From positions 62,001 through 126,000 of the forward strand of contig JASANH010000913.1 in the NCBI GenBank assembly GCA_030248295.1: a DNA stretch of 64,000 nt. Direction: 5' to 3'. The notes under the pieces are model-generated. The model searched no databases, was not told where the DNA came from, and saw only the letters and a program-made list of their open reading frames with translations. The translations under genes and the position numbers were made by a program. Each line of letters opens with the position of its first letter. Within the stretch, counting starts at the first letter, position 1. Below, piece by piece: positions 21,633 through 32,890 of the stretch. The DNA is from Mesodorylaimus sp. YZB2_4. Its lineage: Eukaryota > Nematoda > Enoplea > Dorylaimida > Dorylaimidae.

Positions 21633-23094
21633 GATAGCGGTTTGTGCACAATCATCCATGCTAGCTCCAACACCTGTCAGACCAATAAATCAAAGCTCTT
21701 AATTTGAATAACTAGTGTGATCTCACATCGAACGAGACTTATGATCTTAATTCGCCAACGTCGACTTGATTCGCAAAAAATAAACCGTTGACGGGTTGAC
21801 ATCAAAACGCTCGCTCTTTCAGAAAACTCAGGCGCTAAAAAAAAGAGAAAAAGTGCCGACTTCTTAGTTATGTTGCAACAGACTTTTTCGTCTAAACAGC
21901 CAGCTAGGCGGCAAATGCTTGAGCAGTTTTAAGAAATCCATAAAAAGCTCTTCTTTCATCATACGTGGATTAGTAAAATTCGCTCACCAGTGTCTACTGT
22001 AGTTTAGCCCCATCTGCCCATTTTAACAATAGAAGATGAATTGATATTTCGAAAGCTGTCTTTGCCAAGCTTAATTTTGCCGAACTAGCTTATCAGTAAA
22101 ATTTGCGTTAAGCGACAGTGACTAGTCAAGGTAAGCTTTATAATCCATCTGAAGTTTTTGAACTCAAGCTGATGCTCCTGATGATGAAATTTCACAAAAA
22201 ATCTGAAAATTTTGAATTCCCTAGCATACTGTAATACAAATAGTTTCCAGGATTACATTTGATTTGAAATAATTTTTGTATTGAAGCCTGCATTTTTAAC
22301 TAGCGTGATTTGTGAGCGATTATTGCTCATTTTGTACGAGGGTATAATTTCTGAACAATGGCATAACTTTAAACAAGTAAAAAAATTTTCTAGTAAGAAA
22401 ATGAAAACCGAATTGAAAATTTCCATAACATTTTTCGTTTTTCAGAGGGTAGAGAATGAAACTCAAACATTGTACAGATGCCAGAAAGAAACTATTCTTC
22501 CCATAGATATTAGTTATAGAAAAATAAAGAGTTTAAAACTTGCCAACAAGTACTGCTAACTTTATTTATTTCAATACTTTTCTTTCCATGTTCATGCTGC
22601 CATTACCCGAATTCAATCAATATGCACGATACTGAGTTATGGAAGGAAGAAGAAGTCAGGAAATATTGCGCAAAACTAGCAATCTTGCCGTCAATTACCA
22701 CATTTTCCACACCTGATGATTTTGTGCGGTAATTCAAATTCGTCTCTGGGGGGGGGGGGGGAGGATTAAAGTTCAACCGGTGTCTAGACGGGGGAGAATA
22801 ACCAGAGGGGGGATTTCGAGGAAATACGGTATGTGGCTCACTCTCCGTGTTAGTGCCAAATATTCTGTTAGCCGTGCATCTTCTTGTGCGTCCGCTGCGT
22901 CTTGCATACTGTAATTTACAGTATTCTGTTTATTTGGAAGAATTTTGCTGTTTGTGCGCTGGAATCCATAAGTGCATTAAAAATTCTCGCTTGCTCTAAT
23001 GTCTGTGTGTTTTAGCTATCTTCCGAGCAACATCAAACATTTTTCTGGTTTCTGGTCTTCTAGCTCCTCATTTTTAGGAATTAGTACATAAGCC
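21633..23094. other. Upstream region of the OTU/transposase gene
   Basis: I see no gene. A G tract lies at 22747-22761. Short palindromes of the CATACTGTAATTTACAGTA type occur at about 22905-22925. The last kilobase should hold the promoter of the gene at 23095, but I see no clear TATA box. Confidence 0.45.
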
Positions 23095-26000
23095 ATGGGT
23101 AGAAAGAGTCATATTCGTGCCATGGTTAACAAAAATAGAAAATATCCATCAAGTAAAGGATACAGAAAAGGGCCAAAATTCGGCCCACACCTCCCGCCGA
23201 AACCAAAGGGTGAGAACATTGCAAATTCGTCTGGTCAATCAAGGTCCGTGATCACTGGAAATCCTACTAATATTTCTGGTCAAACTAGTGCAATCAAAGA
23301 CAGTGCTGAAAATCGAAATCACCTGCTTCCAGGCAGTGTTCAATTGAAGATCACTGGTGTCAATTCTGGTCAATGCAGTCTCCCAATCACAGGCACTGCA
23401 ATCAATTCCTTTATGACGCGTGAGACAAACTGGGTTTACAATTACAATCATTTCCATCATTTTTCTGTCACTCCGGATGAAAATTGTTTGTACAGCAGTT
23501 TAGCATATTTTATTGAACCATATCAATCCGAAACTGATATCCGCTCTTTTATCGATTCATTTTACAAAAATTGTGAATCAGATATTGTCAGTGATTTTTT
23601 GGGTATGGATCCTAGCCAATACTCAATTCAATATGTACAAGATGACAAAAAATGGGGATCACAAAAAGAATTGATTGCTGCCAGCACACTTTTCCAACGT
23701 CCAATTTATCTGTTCCTTCCTTTACACGATGATAAGAACTTACGACCTGATCAGTATGTGGTAGAAAAATATTGTCCATTTTATAAAACAGAACCAGTGT
23801 GGAAAGTTTGTGATGAGAAAATGCCAATTGTGATCACGGGCATAGCACCACTTTTTGATCCATTATTGCTAAGATTGGATGCCCTGCCCACTTGGACTGA
23901 AGTTGAGAAGCCAAAAACGAATCTTCCTCAGACATCTGCGACAAAAACAAGTGCAGCTTTGACTGCAGCGCCTGAAATGGGTCAATGCAGCCAAGTCTTA
24001 AATGAAGAGGAAGAAATTAATGAAACGGTGGGGGAAAATATTTTTATTTTTGGAGTAAAAAGTTTTATTTACACATTAGATCATTTTCGGACAATAAGAG
24101 TATCTGCGGATGAAATGTGTCTTTACAGCACTTTGTCCTATTTTATTGAACCGTACGTATCTGAAATTATTGTTCGAGAAAAAATTGAGGAATTTTATAA
24201 AAATTGCAAATTTTCAGTTGTCGGGAAATATTTAGGAATGAATCCTGTTACATATTTTACCCGATTTATCAAAGATAGAAGAGAATGGGCATCAGAAATT
24301 GAAATATTAGTGGCAAGTACATTATTCCAACGTCCAATTTATGTATTTCGACCACGTTATAAAAATGCGCGAGCTGATGGGTACGATGTGGAAAAACACT
24401 GCCCTTTCTATGCCACTGATCCAATATGGCAGGTGATGGGTGATCCAGAACTGCCCATCGTTATCAAGTGCACACCGTGGCCCCGAGGAATGTATTTCCA
24501 ACCAATGGCCTTGAGGAGATTGAGTGCACAGAACGATACCACTCTGCCACCCATGCCTCAGTTGTACAGGTATGACCAGGAACCACCACCTAAACTACCT
24601 CGATCAGTGACAGAAGAGGACGAAGATACGAATTCGACCACTTTCGAAGAAAAAAGGCAGCAAATGGAACTCGAATCGTCGAAAAGGCAAGCTGAAAAAT
24701 GCAAAATAGAACTGGAAGCATGTTTAAAGTTGATGGAAAATTACAAAAGGGGAATGAGGAAGGCGGAAACGCAACTTGAAAGGATGCACCAGGAGCGAAG
24801 ATTACTCAAGAATCAAGTGGGAAACTTACTGGTCATAGTAAGTGTATTCATGTCTTGTTTTTGCGGATATGCATGTGTTCTCTCAGATATGACGGGTTAT
24901 TCTTACACCTTCCTTGTGGACAGCAAGTTTTCTTCTGGGATCCATGAGAAACTTCGAGCCTGGTATCCACTCTGGATCTATCGTCAGTTTTATGTGGATC
25001 CAAGTGCTGCTACGCTCGGATGCATGTACTATGCTCTCTGGCCTATTCGTGCACTGGTTCAGGGAACCATTCCACCTCTCCTAAGTCAGGGCCAACACAC
25101 GACCCAGAGCGAGATCGAGGTCGAGTGGCTGGTTTGGTTTCAGGCATCGGTAGAGAACTAGTCTAGAGTACCTGGCCTGCACTTGCTCTACGAGCACTCC
25201 AGGCTCTCAAGGAATGCTTGCCCATTGTTAAGGTTGTCCCGGGGTCGAGACATATCTTAAACTGTGGGCAATGACAAAGGGAAACGCTGGAAAAACTTCA
25301 ACGGCCACACGAGGTTCCCGTCAAGAGTGGCAGGTAGTTAAAGTAAGTGGCCAATTTAGATTTTTTTTCAAGATATCTTCGCGCAGACTGCTCAAATGGC
25401 ATGTTGCGGCCCGACAGACAAGTTTGTGCATCCAATTTAGGCAGCCTGCGCGAAGATATCTTGAAAAAATTCAACATTGAACTATTACCACTTATTTTGA
25501 CCACCTGCCACTCTTGACCAGAATCTCATCCGGCCGTAAAAAGTTTTTCTAGCATTTCCCTTTGCATGGCCCGTAGTTTGAGACATGTCTCGATCCCGGG
25601 AAAACCTTAACAGTGGACAAGCATTCCTTGTGAGCCTGGAGTGCTCATAGAGCAAGTCTAGGCTAGGAGCTCTAGACTAGTTCTCTACCGATGTCTTCAA
25701 CCAAACAAGATACTCGACCTCACCTCGATCTCGCTCTGGGTCTTGTGATAACCCTGACTTAGGAGAGGCGGACTGGTTCCCTGAACCAGTGCACGAATAG
25801 GCCAGAGAGCATAGTACTTGCATAGCCGGCTACGGAAGTACTATGCTCTCTGGCCTTTACAGGCATGGGCTATGCAAGTACTATGCTATCTGGCCCCACA
25901 CAGTCTGCGCTCTATCGCGCTCTGCCCTAGGATCGACCGACCTGGCATTTGTAACAGAACCAGGACCCAAACTCAGCGGCTGTTTTTACCAAAACAGAAC

Positions 26001-29000
26001 CAAACCGGCCGAACCAGGAACGAGATAAACCAGTTTTCTTGCGGCCAATGAGGCTAGATCAGACAAGTTTAGCAAAGCTCAGCAGCTTGTTCAATTGCAA
26101 TGAAAATCAAGAAAAACCCACCATAATTCGTAGTTTATGGATGTCCTTCCGCTAGAAGCCATTTTAACCAATAACTTCTCCATTTTTGCATTGCAGATCA
26201 GTGTGAAATGATGCAAGGCACGCGGGCCGTATCAGTTCTATATGTTTCGGTTCAGTTCTTGGTTTTTGGTTCAGTTTGAGAGCACTAGTTCTTCCCATGC
26301 AATTTAGCCTCAACTGAGACATCATCTGCGATACTTTGCCTCCACAAAGCGCTGCACAGCAAAGCTCTGGGCGCTGGTTCTCACATCAGATTCAATCAAA
26401 ACTTTATTGGCCCTGGGCCTATATTCAAAAATTATATCCACTGCTCCACGATTGCGCAAAACCAGCTGCTTCGTGTGCCATGAAACCAAAACAATTTTGG
26501 TGTGGTGCACCAAACCGAAATTCTGGTTCCAACTCTCTCGGTTCGGTCAAGTACCGGGAACCAAACCGATCAGCCAATGAAGTTTGGTCGAAGCTGGCCC
26601 ACGGCTGGCAGGCTGCCTTACGGAAGGCACGCATTTCTTTGTGGGCCAAGGCCAACAAAGAAATGTGCGCCTTCTGTAAGTGCATAGAGTCGAGGACAAA
26701 CAAGATTCGATAAGATCAGCTGAGTCACCAGAGTCTTTTTATCTACAGTATGTAAAAAATGGCACAAGCAACTAGACTGTAGCGGGAAATTCGAATTTTC
26801 AAAGTGCGAGACCCATAAAAACTTTTTAATTTTTAATAAAAAACCTACTAACCATTATAGCGTCTCAATCGGCAGCTGTTTTTGTCCAACGCTATTGCAG
26901 ATGCTCGACTAGCGCTCGATACTGTGCACAGAGCTGGCAGCCGGGAATGTCACCCGTCAGGATGATGCCATGGACTAGATCAGAAAACTTGGTTAGCTGG
27001 CGTGGGTTATTGGCGTGGTGAGCTCTAAGGCTCAACCCCCTCCAGTAATGCTGACCCAGTCGCATTACATCTCTCCCTCATATGGCGCTGCGGTCGTCAA
27101 TAGGGCTGTTTCTGCTTGTTCTTACTTTCCGCATGAGATAAACCATTGAGCACAATCCTGACTTGAATTTTCTTGGTTCTTGTAAAGGTGAGTTTTTCTG
27201 GAGACACTCACAAATAGATCGGATGTGTGCAAGTCGAGAGACAGTTGAACTTACTCCACTTGTTTTCAGATAGCAAAACTGAAAGGGTCACTTGAACGAA
27301 AAACTCACGAAGTTGCTAGTTTGGATAAAGAGACATCATCCGTAATCAAAGTACGTCAAAGAAACAATTCACGTTACAAAATTTATCATCATATTCCGAA
27401 ATCACAAGCCGAATTTAGCATAGCGTCATGGAGCGTCAGAAATTTTAAATTAAAAAAATTTGATCAAATTTTAGAAGCATTAGCTGGTTCTGAAAAAATT
27501 CAAGAAAAAACTGCAATAATTACTGCTTATCTGAAACAGAACCCAGGAATTATGGAAAGAATGATTCGCAATCCACGACAATTGCCGATGTTCACTAAAA
27601 AATTATCCAATGCTGCAACTTTAGATTTGCAATTGGATATTGGTCTTTCATCTAGTGCCATGCGACGCCTAAAACGCCGACTGGTTGATCATGGATTGGA
27701 CCCATTTGTCTCTGAGAGACAGATTCGAAAAGAACAAATATTGCATCAAAGTAAAACAGAAATGGAAGAATGCACTTTGGATTTGATGGAAATTAAGGAC
27801 GGCAAAGAAATCGAAGTGAAACGACCTTGCATTCGTGCCCCCAAATTAATACCATTTATTCGAGAAATGTATGAAATGACTAGAAAACGAAATATTATGA
27901 TGGAAGATGAAAATTTTCAAGGACATATTTGGTTAGCCTTTTCTGGGGACACTGGTGGTGGCACCACAAAAATTGTATTTTGTTTTGGCAATTCTCAAAA
28001 ACCATCGTGTGGAAATAATTTGCATATTTTGGCCATTTATGAAGGCGATGATTCGGCTGAAAATTTGAGACGTGTTCTGGCTAATTATGGGAGTGAATGG
28101 GAAGAACTTCAGAAAATGCGTCTACCCAGGCCAAGTCTGTCTTTTAGTGGTGATAATGAATCAATCAATGATCCTTCTGATGCCACATGGCCAGTCCGCC
28201 TACATTTATTTGGTGATTTGAAATTCCTATCTAACATGATGGGCCATTCAGGATCTTCTGCCACTTCGCCATGCATTTTCTGCAATATTAAGCTAACAGA
28301 ATTGAGAAATGCGAAATCAGGTTTCTATTCTCAAAAACATGAATGCAGAAAATTAGAAGATTGGAAAGAAGCATTAGAAATTGGTGGAAAAGCAATGAAA
28401 GAAATGAGTATCAAAAGCAAACCAATATTACCATTAGAGATAGAAAATATTTTTCTACCAGTTTTGCACATAATGTTAGGCATCGGAACACAAATTGGTT
28501 TGAAAATTGAAGAAATTTGTAAACGACGCGATTTTCAGCAAAATGCCAAAAACGGTGGACAAATTTCAGAAAAAATGTGTCTCACTTGCTTCGTGTGCAG
28601 TCAAGGTGATTTAGTGGATGAAGACACAACATGGATCAAGTGTACCGAATGTGAAATTTGGGTCCATTGGAAGTGTTGTCTCGTACTTCGACTCGATGAC
28701 AGTTCTGATGATATGGACGAGGAGGAGGAGGAGCGATGGGCGTGTCCGAAGTGCGAGCGCGAAGATTACATGGAGATTGATGCCCCTGTATTTGCTCACT
28801 TGCATGGAAAAAGTCAAAGTGATCAAAATTGCGTCGAGGCTGCAGGCACAGACCAGCAGGGTGACTCATCTGAGGAACCTCAAGCATCAGTTTCAAAGAA
28901 ACTTTCAGCGACAGAATTATTTTCTGCAGCATTGAATCGTCTCAATATCAATCCGTATTCGCTTCGTGGTGGCATTTATGTGGGAAATCATATTTACAAA

Positions 29001-29468
29001 ATGATCACAGGCGATGGTCCAAAGATTCTGACTGAATGTTTGATAAGTGCTCACCCGGACGAACAATCTCAACACGATATTCTTGAACAATTATTGCAAA
29101 TTCTTGGAACAGTCGTAGGAATCATGGGAAAACCAAAATTTTTAAACGACCAGGAAATAAAATTATTGAGCGAATCTTGTATAAAAATTGGAAAATTATA
29201 TGAAAAATTATTTCCCAACGATCTGTCAGTTAGTCCAAAACTGCATATTTTGATTGAACACGTGCCAGCATTTGCTCAGCGTTTGAAAACTGTTGGCCTA
29301 ATATCCGAACATGGTCTCGAGAGTCTACACGCAACTTTTAATGGAATTGCTCGCCGATACGCATGTTTGCGAAGTATGCCCAGAATCATGCAAGCTATGC
29401 TCAAAGAGCACCACTTGGCTTCAGGACGTCGACGGATTCGAGAAAATACACTAGAAGATTTGGCATAA
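23095..29468 (+). CDS. OTU-OTU-coiled-coil-DDE transposase-like protein with PHD finger
   Basis: Exon 1 is 23095-24837 and exon 2 is 27270-29468, both in phase 0 (donor GTAAGT, acceptor TTTTCAG), giving about 1313 aa. The ATG sits in GCCATGG with an in-frame TAA just upstream. Two OTU-like repeats occupy about residues 118-250 and 320-455. Each has Asp-Glu-x-Cys-Leu-Tyr-Ser at the cysteine position (C131, C342) and a conserved Trp before the Ser/Thr-Leu-Phe-Gln-Arg-Pro-Ile segment, but I see no C-terminal catalytic His. A coiled coil runs from about 515 across the splice site. Exon 2 has Gly-Asp-Thr-Gly-Gly-Gly-Thr (D808), Phe-Gly-Asp-Leu-Lys-Phe (D897) with a following Cys-x2-Cys, and Ser-Glu-His-Gly-Leu-Glu-Ser (about E1261/E1265). 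This order fits an RNase H-like transposase core. A C4HC3 PHD finger (about 1021-1076) lies between the second Asp and the Glu. It is probably a transposase of a DNA element or a domesticated one; intron 1 contains a large palindrome. Confidence 0.75.
25021..25823. repeat. Fold-back palindrome in the intron (arms about 375 bp)
   Basis: The arm from 25021 (TGCATGTACTATGCTCTCTG) is repeated inverted, ending near 25823. The innermost perfect part is CAAGATATCTTCGCGCAG (25369-25386) against its complement at 25446-25463, leaving a 59-bp loop. Further short copies of the GTACTATGCTCTCTGGCC end occur at about 25838 and 25880. It has no coding capacity and lies inside the intron of the OTU/transposase gene. 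Confidence 0.85.
25920..26700. repeat. Further inverted repeats in the same intron
   Basis: GGTTCGGTTCAG- and CCAAACCGGCCGAACC-like repeats occur at 25970-26025, 26240-26275 and 26515-26575. A near-perfect palindrome of about 31-bp arms lies at 26617-26680. They are probably ends of one or more decayed TIR elements. Confidence 0.5.
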
Positions 29469-30287
29469 TGAAGAGACTGACAAAACGTGAGCACAGGCCT
29501 CTGGGTCTGTTTTAATCCCCCTCTTTTTTGGCTTTCTCACAGGCATATTTTGCTTGCTGCGGGAATGTTATCTGTTGGGATGAACTGCAGGGCTCTCCTG
29601 TACGTAGATGTCTAGTAAGTGCTAGTGTCCATGCTTATCTGGAGAGCACGACAAGTTGATCTAACTGTGAACTGTAGGTAGAATTAACGAACAGTTTTAA
29701 TTTCGCGCGTATTTAGACCTGATTCTCAGGCACAGATTGGTGATTACGCTAAAAGATTGGAGAATCCGGAACATTTTGAATCTGTTTTTCGAAATGTTGA
29801 TATTTTGGTGTTATGCCTGTTACATACTGCCAAAATTTGCTCGCTTTATTTGCTCTTGAGCTGCTGTCGTCTGTTCGCAAAATCATGTTTAAACACTTCG
29901 GGACGACCTGCGAACAGAATTGTCTGCTGCTGTAAATGTGCAGTTACACTCTTCTTTACTTCAATTTTTTAAATTTAAACACTGTCATTTTTATTTAGGT
30001 CGTCTTTCTGAGATTTCCATGCTGGTGGTTTTCTTGGTCTGTGGTCTTTCAGAAATGCTCGATTTAATTTTTTATCCTTGAAACAGTGTAAATATCATTG
30101 CGATTTCGTGTTGCTGGGTGAATTTTAAAAAATGCATGGGCCAACTGAAACCACTGATTAGAAGTCGGGAGTGCACGAATTTCTACTTGGTTGTGTTTCA
30201 AAATTCGTAAAAAAGGTAAAAAGAAACCGTCTGATCAGCAGCAACGCGAAACACATAACAGCTACATTCTTTGCATGCACTGTACCT
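29469..30287. other. Spacer downstream of the OTU/transposase gene
   Basis: There is no gene. From about 30040 to 30200 the sequence (GGTCTGTGGTCTTT, then CTTGAAACAGTGTA, then ACTGAAACCACTGATTAG) matches the block next to the 3' end of the intact NERD-helicase gene (about 44940-45070). Confidence 0.6.
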
Positions 30288-30500
30288 TTAGATTCTCACA
30301 CAGAAACACATTTTATACTCTCCAACATACACTTGGCTAGGATCATTTCTTGCATAATTAACATTTATTTCAGTCAATTTCGCGATTGCCCTAGAACAGG
30401 CACGATATCGACCAAAAAGTGTCTCGCTTGTCTCCAATCGAGTACAACAAACATAAATGACCACTGGCCATTCCATACCCGTCACTTCACTGCGCTTCCC
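30288..30500 (-). pseudogene. Truncated 3' copy of the NERD-helicase gene
   Basis: The minus-strand frame encodes the C-terminal 55-60 residues of the 829-aa protein (Gly-Met-Glu-Trp-Pro-Val-Val-Ile-Tyr-Val-Cys-Cys, then Leu-Phe-Gly-Arg-Tyr-Arg-Ala-Cys-Ser) with several substitutions. It ends in a different short tail. Homology breaks abruptly at about 30500. The remainder of the frame (to 30647) belongs to another repeat, also found at 57245-57370. Confidence 0.85.
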
Positions 30501-30514
30501 GCCACGTGCAGTGG

Positions 30515-30645
30515 TTGGTTTGGTAGCGACGAGGGTGATCAGTAGGATTTGGAGTTGTGAGGACTGCGCAAGTTTACTGGTTCTCATTGGCAGTTGCTGT
30601 TTGGTACGTTTACAAGAAATTTCGTCCCACTGTTTTTTGGGGGTC
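30515..30645. repeat. Dispersed repeat R2, first copy
   Basis: GGTAGCGACGAGGGTGATCA...ACAAGAAATTTCGTCCCA matches 57275-57362 (GTGGCGACGAGGGTGGTCA...CAAGAAATAAATTCCGTTCGTCCCA). Confidence 0.55.
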
Positions 30646-31061
30646 ACACAATCAGTTGATTTTTTGGGTGTTTTCTGAATTTCCGTGATCCCTAAATTAT
30701 GTTTTGCAGGCTAACGTTATAGCGTTTTGTGGGTGTAAATTCAGTCATACTTTTGTGGGTTCTCAATTTCTGCGGCTGCTTTTTTAGGAGTTCTCATAAA
30801 TTAATAGCCGTAGATACCACTTAACTTTTTTGGGTTTGCGGTAAATTTTTGCATAGTTTCAGTCCTTATTATCCATGATTTGAGCGGTTTTTGGATAACT
30901 GTAACAGTTGATGGGTCTTGTCGAAATCTTGCTCTTTTGTCTGCTGCCTGTCATCTGCTGTTGGTCTTGTTTGATGCATGATGAAGAAGGTAAATTTACT
31001 TTTATGGAGAGAAAATGAAAAAAAAAGTAAATTTACTTTTTAACCATGAGCATCATATCTG

Positions 31062-32481
31062 AGGCCGTATTCCAGAAACTCGAAGGAAACCTCGAGGTGA
31101 AAGGAAAATTTTCCTGCAAGGTCACTGGAACTTTCCTTCAAGCTCGCAGGGTAAATCTCTTGGAGCTCGACGGAACTTTCCTGTGAGCTTAAAGGAAAAT
31201 CGCCCGGTGAGGTGACCCTATTCCAGAAGCACAGTGACCTTAAAGGAAACTTCAAGTGAGCTGGAAGGAATTAGCTCAGTGGATTTTACGGTTTCAACCA
31301 AGTGACTACATGTTCAGGCACTCACACATGATATGGGATGAAATGGAACTGCGTCAGTCTCGTCGCCTAAGCCCGATAAAAGTCAGTCGCCATTTTTGTT
31401 GTCATCGGCGATCACGATGTCCTTCATCTATGGTGTTTTCTGCAAAAAAGTCGGGCATGTGCCAATCGAAGCACCGTGCGGCCAGCCATATCCATGCAGC
31501 CAGTTTTGTGCCCAACGAGACTCAGAATGAAGTCATCCAAAATGCCGCCTACACTTGTCGATTGCGATCTCGATTCACACCCTCCTTTTCTTGTGAGCCT
31601 TGTTATACTTCCGTTGGCTCTCATTTCAAAGAGGCTCTTTGAATGGTGTCATACTGGAAGCCATTTTCAGCGCGGATAGGCCGAGTCGACTGAAATGATC
31701 CCTCGCTGGTAATACCTCCACGATATCCCGCAGGCAGCTCTGTCGAAAAATGTGCGAGTTGTGGGATGACTTCAACTATGTATGTACAGTATACAGTATT
31801 AGTGAATTCATACAATGATGGTCGCACGCTACTTCCACGTTGACAGACGTGTACTCTTTTGATTTCGATATTGCTCAGGGTTTTCTCGAGACGTCTCAAC
31901 CGCCCAACCTAACTAAAATTTGCTCACACCCAACCTTGCACACATTCTCGAGCATAAGCGCCTTCAGGAAATGCCTTTAATGTACCTGACTTTTTTGCAA
32001 AATGCTTCGGAGACAGCTGTAATCATTTTCGATAGAGCTGCAGTAGCTGTGAAATGCTAGGCTAATCACCATCGAGCAATTGATATGGCTTATTGCTTGC
32101 ATAAAATCAAAGCGCAGTAAGCAGCTGCTGCTCAACTCTTCATCAAAGCATTATTTGTTCTCATCGAGTTCAACGAGATCCATTTTAGCCGCACGACTAT
32201 GTTAAACCATAGACAAACCTCGCAGGAAACCCGATTTTAGGTGCTCTCGACCACCTAAACGTTTTTTCCTGCGAGGTGGTCAAACTCGCAGCAACTTTTC
32301 TCCAAGGAAAGTTTCTGGAATAGCATTTTGTGTAAACCCTTTAAGCTCGCTGGAAAACTTGACCCGCTGAAAGGAAAACAGTCAGCGGAATTGTTCCTGT
32401 AGTAGGGTTTACTGTGACCTCGGAGGAAACTACCCAGCTGACTGGAAAACCTCACAGGAAAACGCTTCTGGAATACGGCCT
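31062..32481. mobile_element. TIR element with AGGCCGTATTCCAG ends and internal AAGGAAA repeats
   Basis: The ends are AGGCCGTATTCCAGAA and the inverted TTCTGGAATACGGCCT, with CTG flanking on each side (31059-31061 and 32482-32484). About 200 bp at each end is made of AAGGAAA/TTTCCTT motifs, CTCG- and GCGAG-type segments, and extra TTCCAGAA copies. The middle (31270-32220) has no gene I can support. Confidence 0.75.
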
Positions 32482-32657
32482 CTGGCCTGAGCCGCCCAGA
32501 CTTCTCACATCGGGAAATTCGTCATGTGTGAAAACGTGTCCACACAGAGCAGTGTTGGCTTGCCTTCGTTGCCTGGTCGATTCAGACGAGGCAGAAACCT
32601 GTCGGGTTGATGTCCCAGCCTCCCACAACCTGGGTACTTGCGAATCCATGCTTTCCC

Positions 32658-32890
32658 TGGGAGCCGCCGTGGCTCAGTTGGTCAAGGCGTTGGTCGCTCA
32701 TTTCCTGAGCCAACAACCTGGGTTGGGAGGCCCTAGTTCTGTAACGTGTGAGCACGGCAGTTTAGTAAGCCCGTTCTCAGAGTGGCAACCGGTCTTAGAC
32801 TGGCCAACGCGCACACTGGGCGAACTTCATGTGAAAGAGTCTCCGACTCCGCAGTGAAAGGAGCCCCAGCAACTTTTGCTGTCTTGCTGG
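32658..32890 (+). repeat. SINE-D, tRNA-derived
   Basis: GCCGCCGTGGCTCAGTTGG has the form of a tRNA acceptor/D-arm with an A-box. CTGGGTTGGGAGGCCC is a degenerate B-box. A body of about 150 bp ends near TTGTAAATAG. I know of no second copy in the window. Confidence 0.6.

Noticed and set aside
24838..25161. In-frame continuation of the OTU exon past codon 581
   Set aside because: The GTAAGT donor, the loss of coiled-coil and charged character, and entry into the fold-back palindrome all indicate intron read-through.
30501..30647. Upstream part of the frame that contains the truncated helicase end
   Set aside because: It belongs to a dispersed repeat (also at 57245-57370), so the 119-codon frame is a chance fusion.
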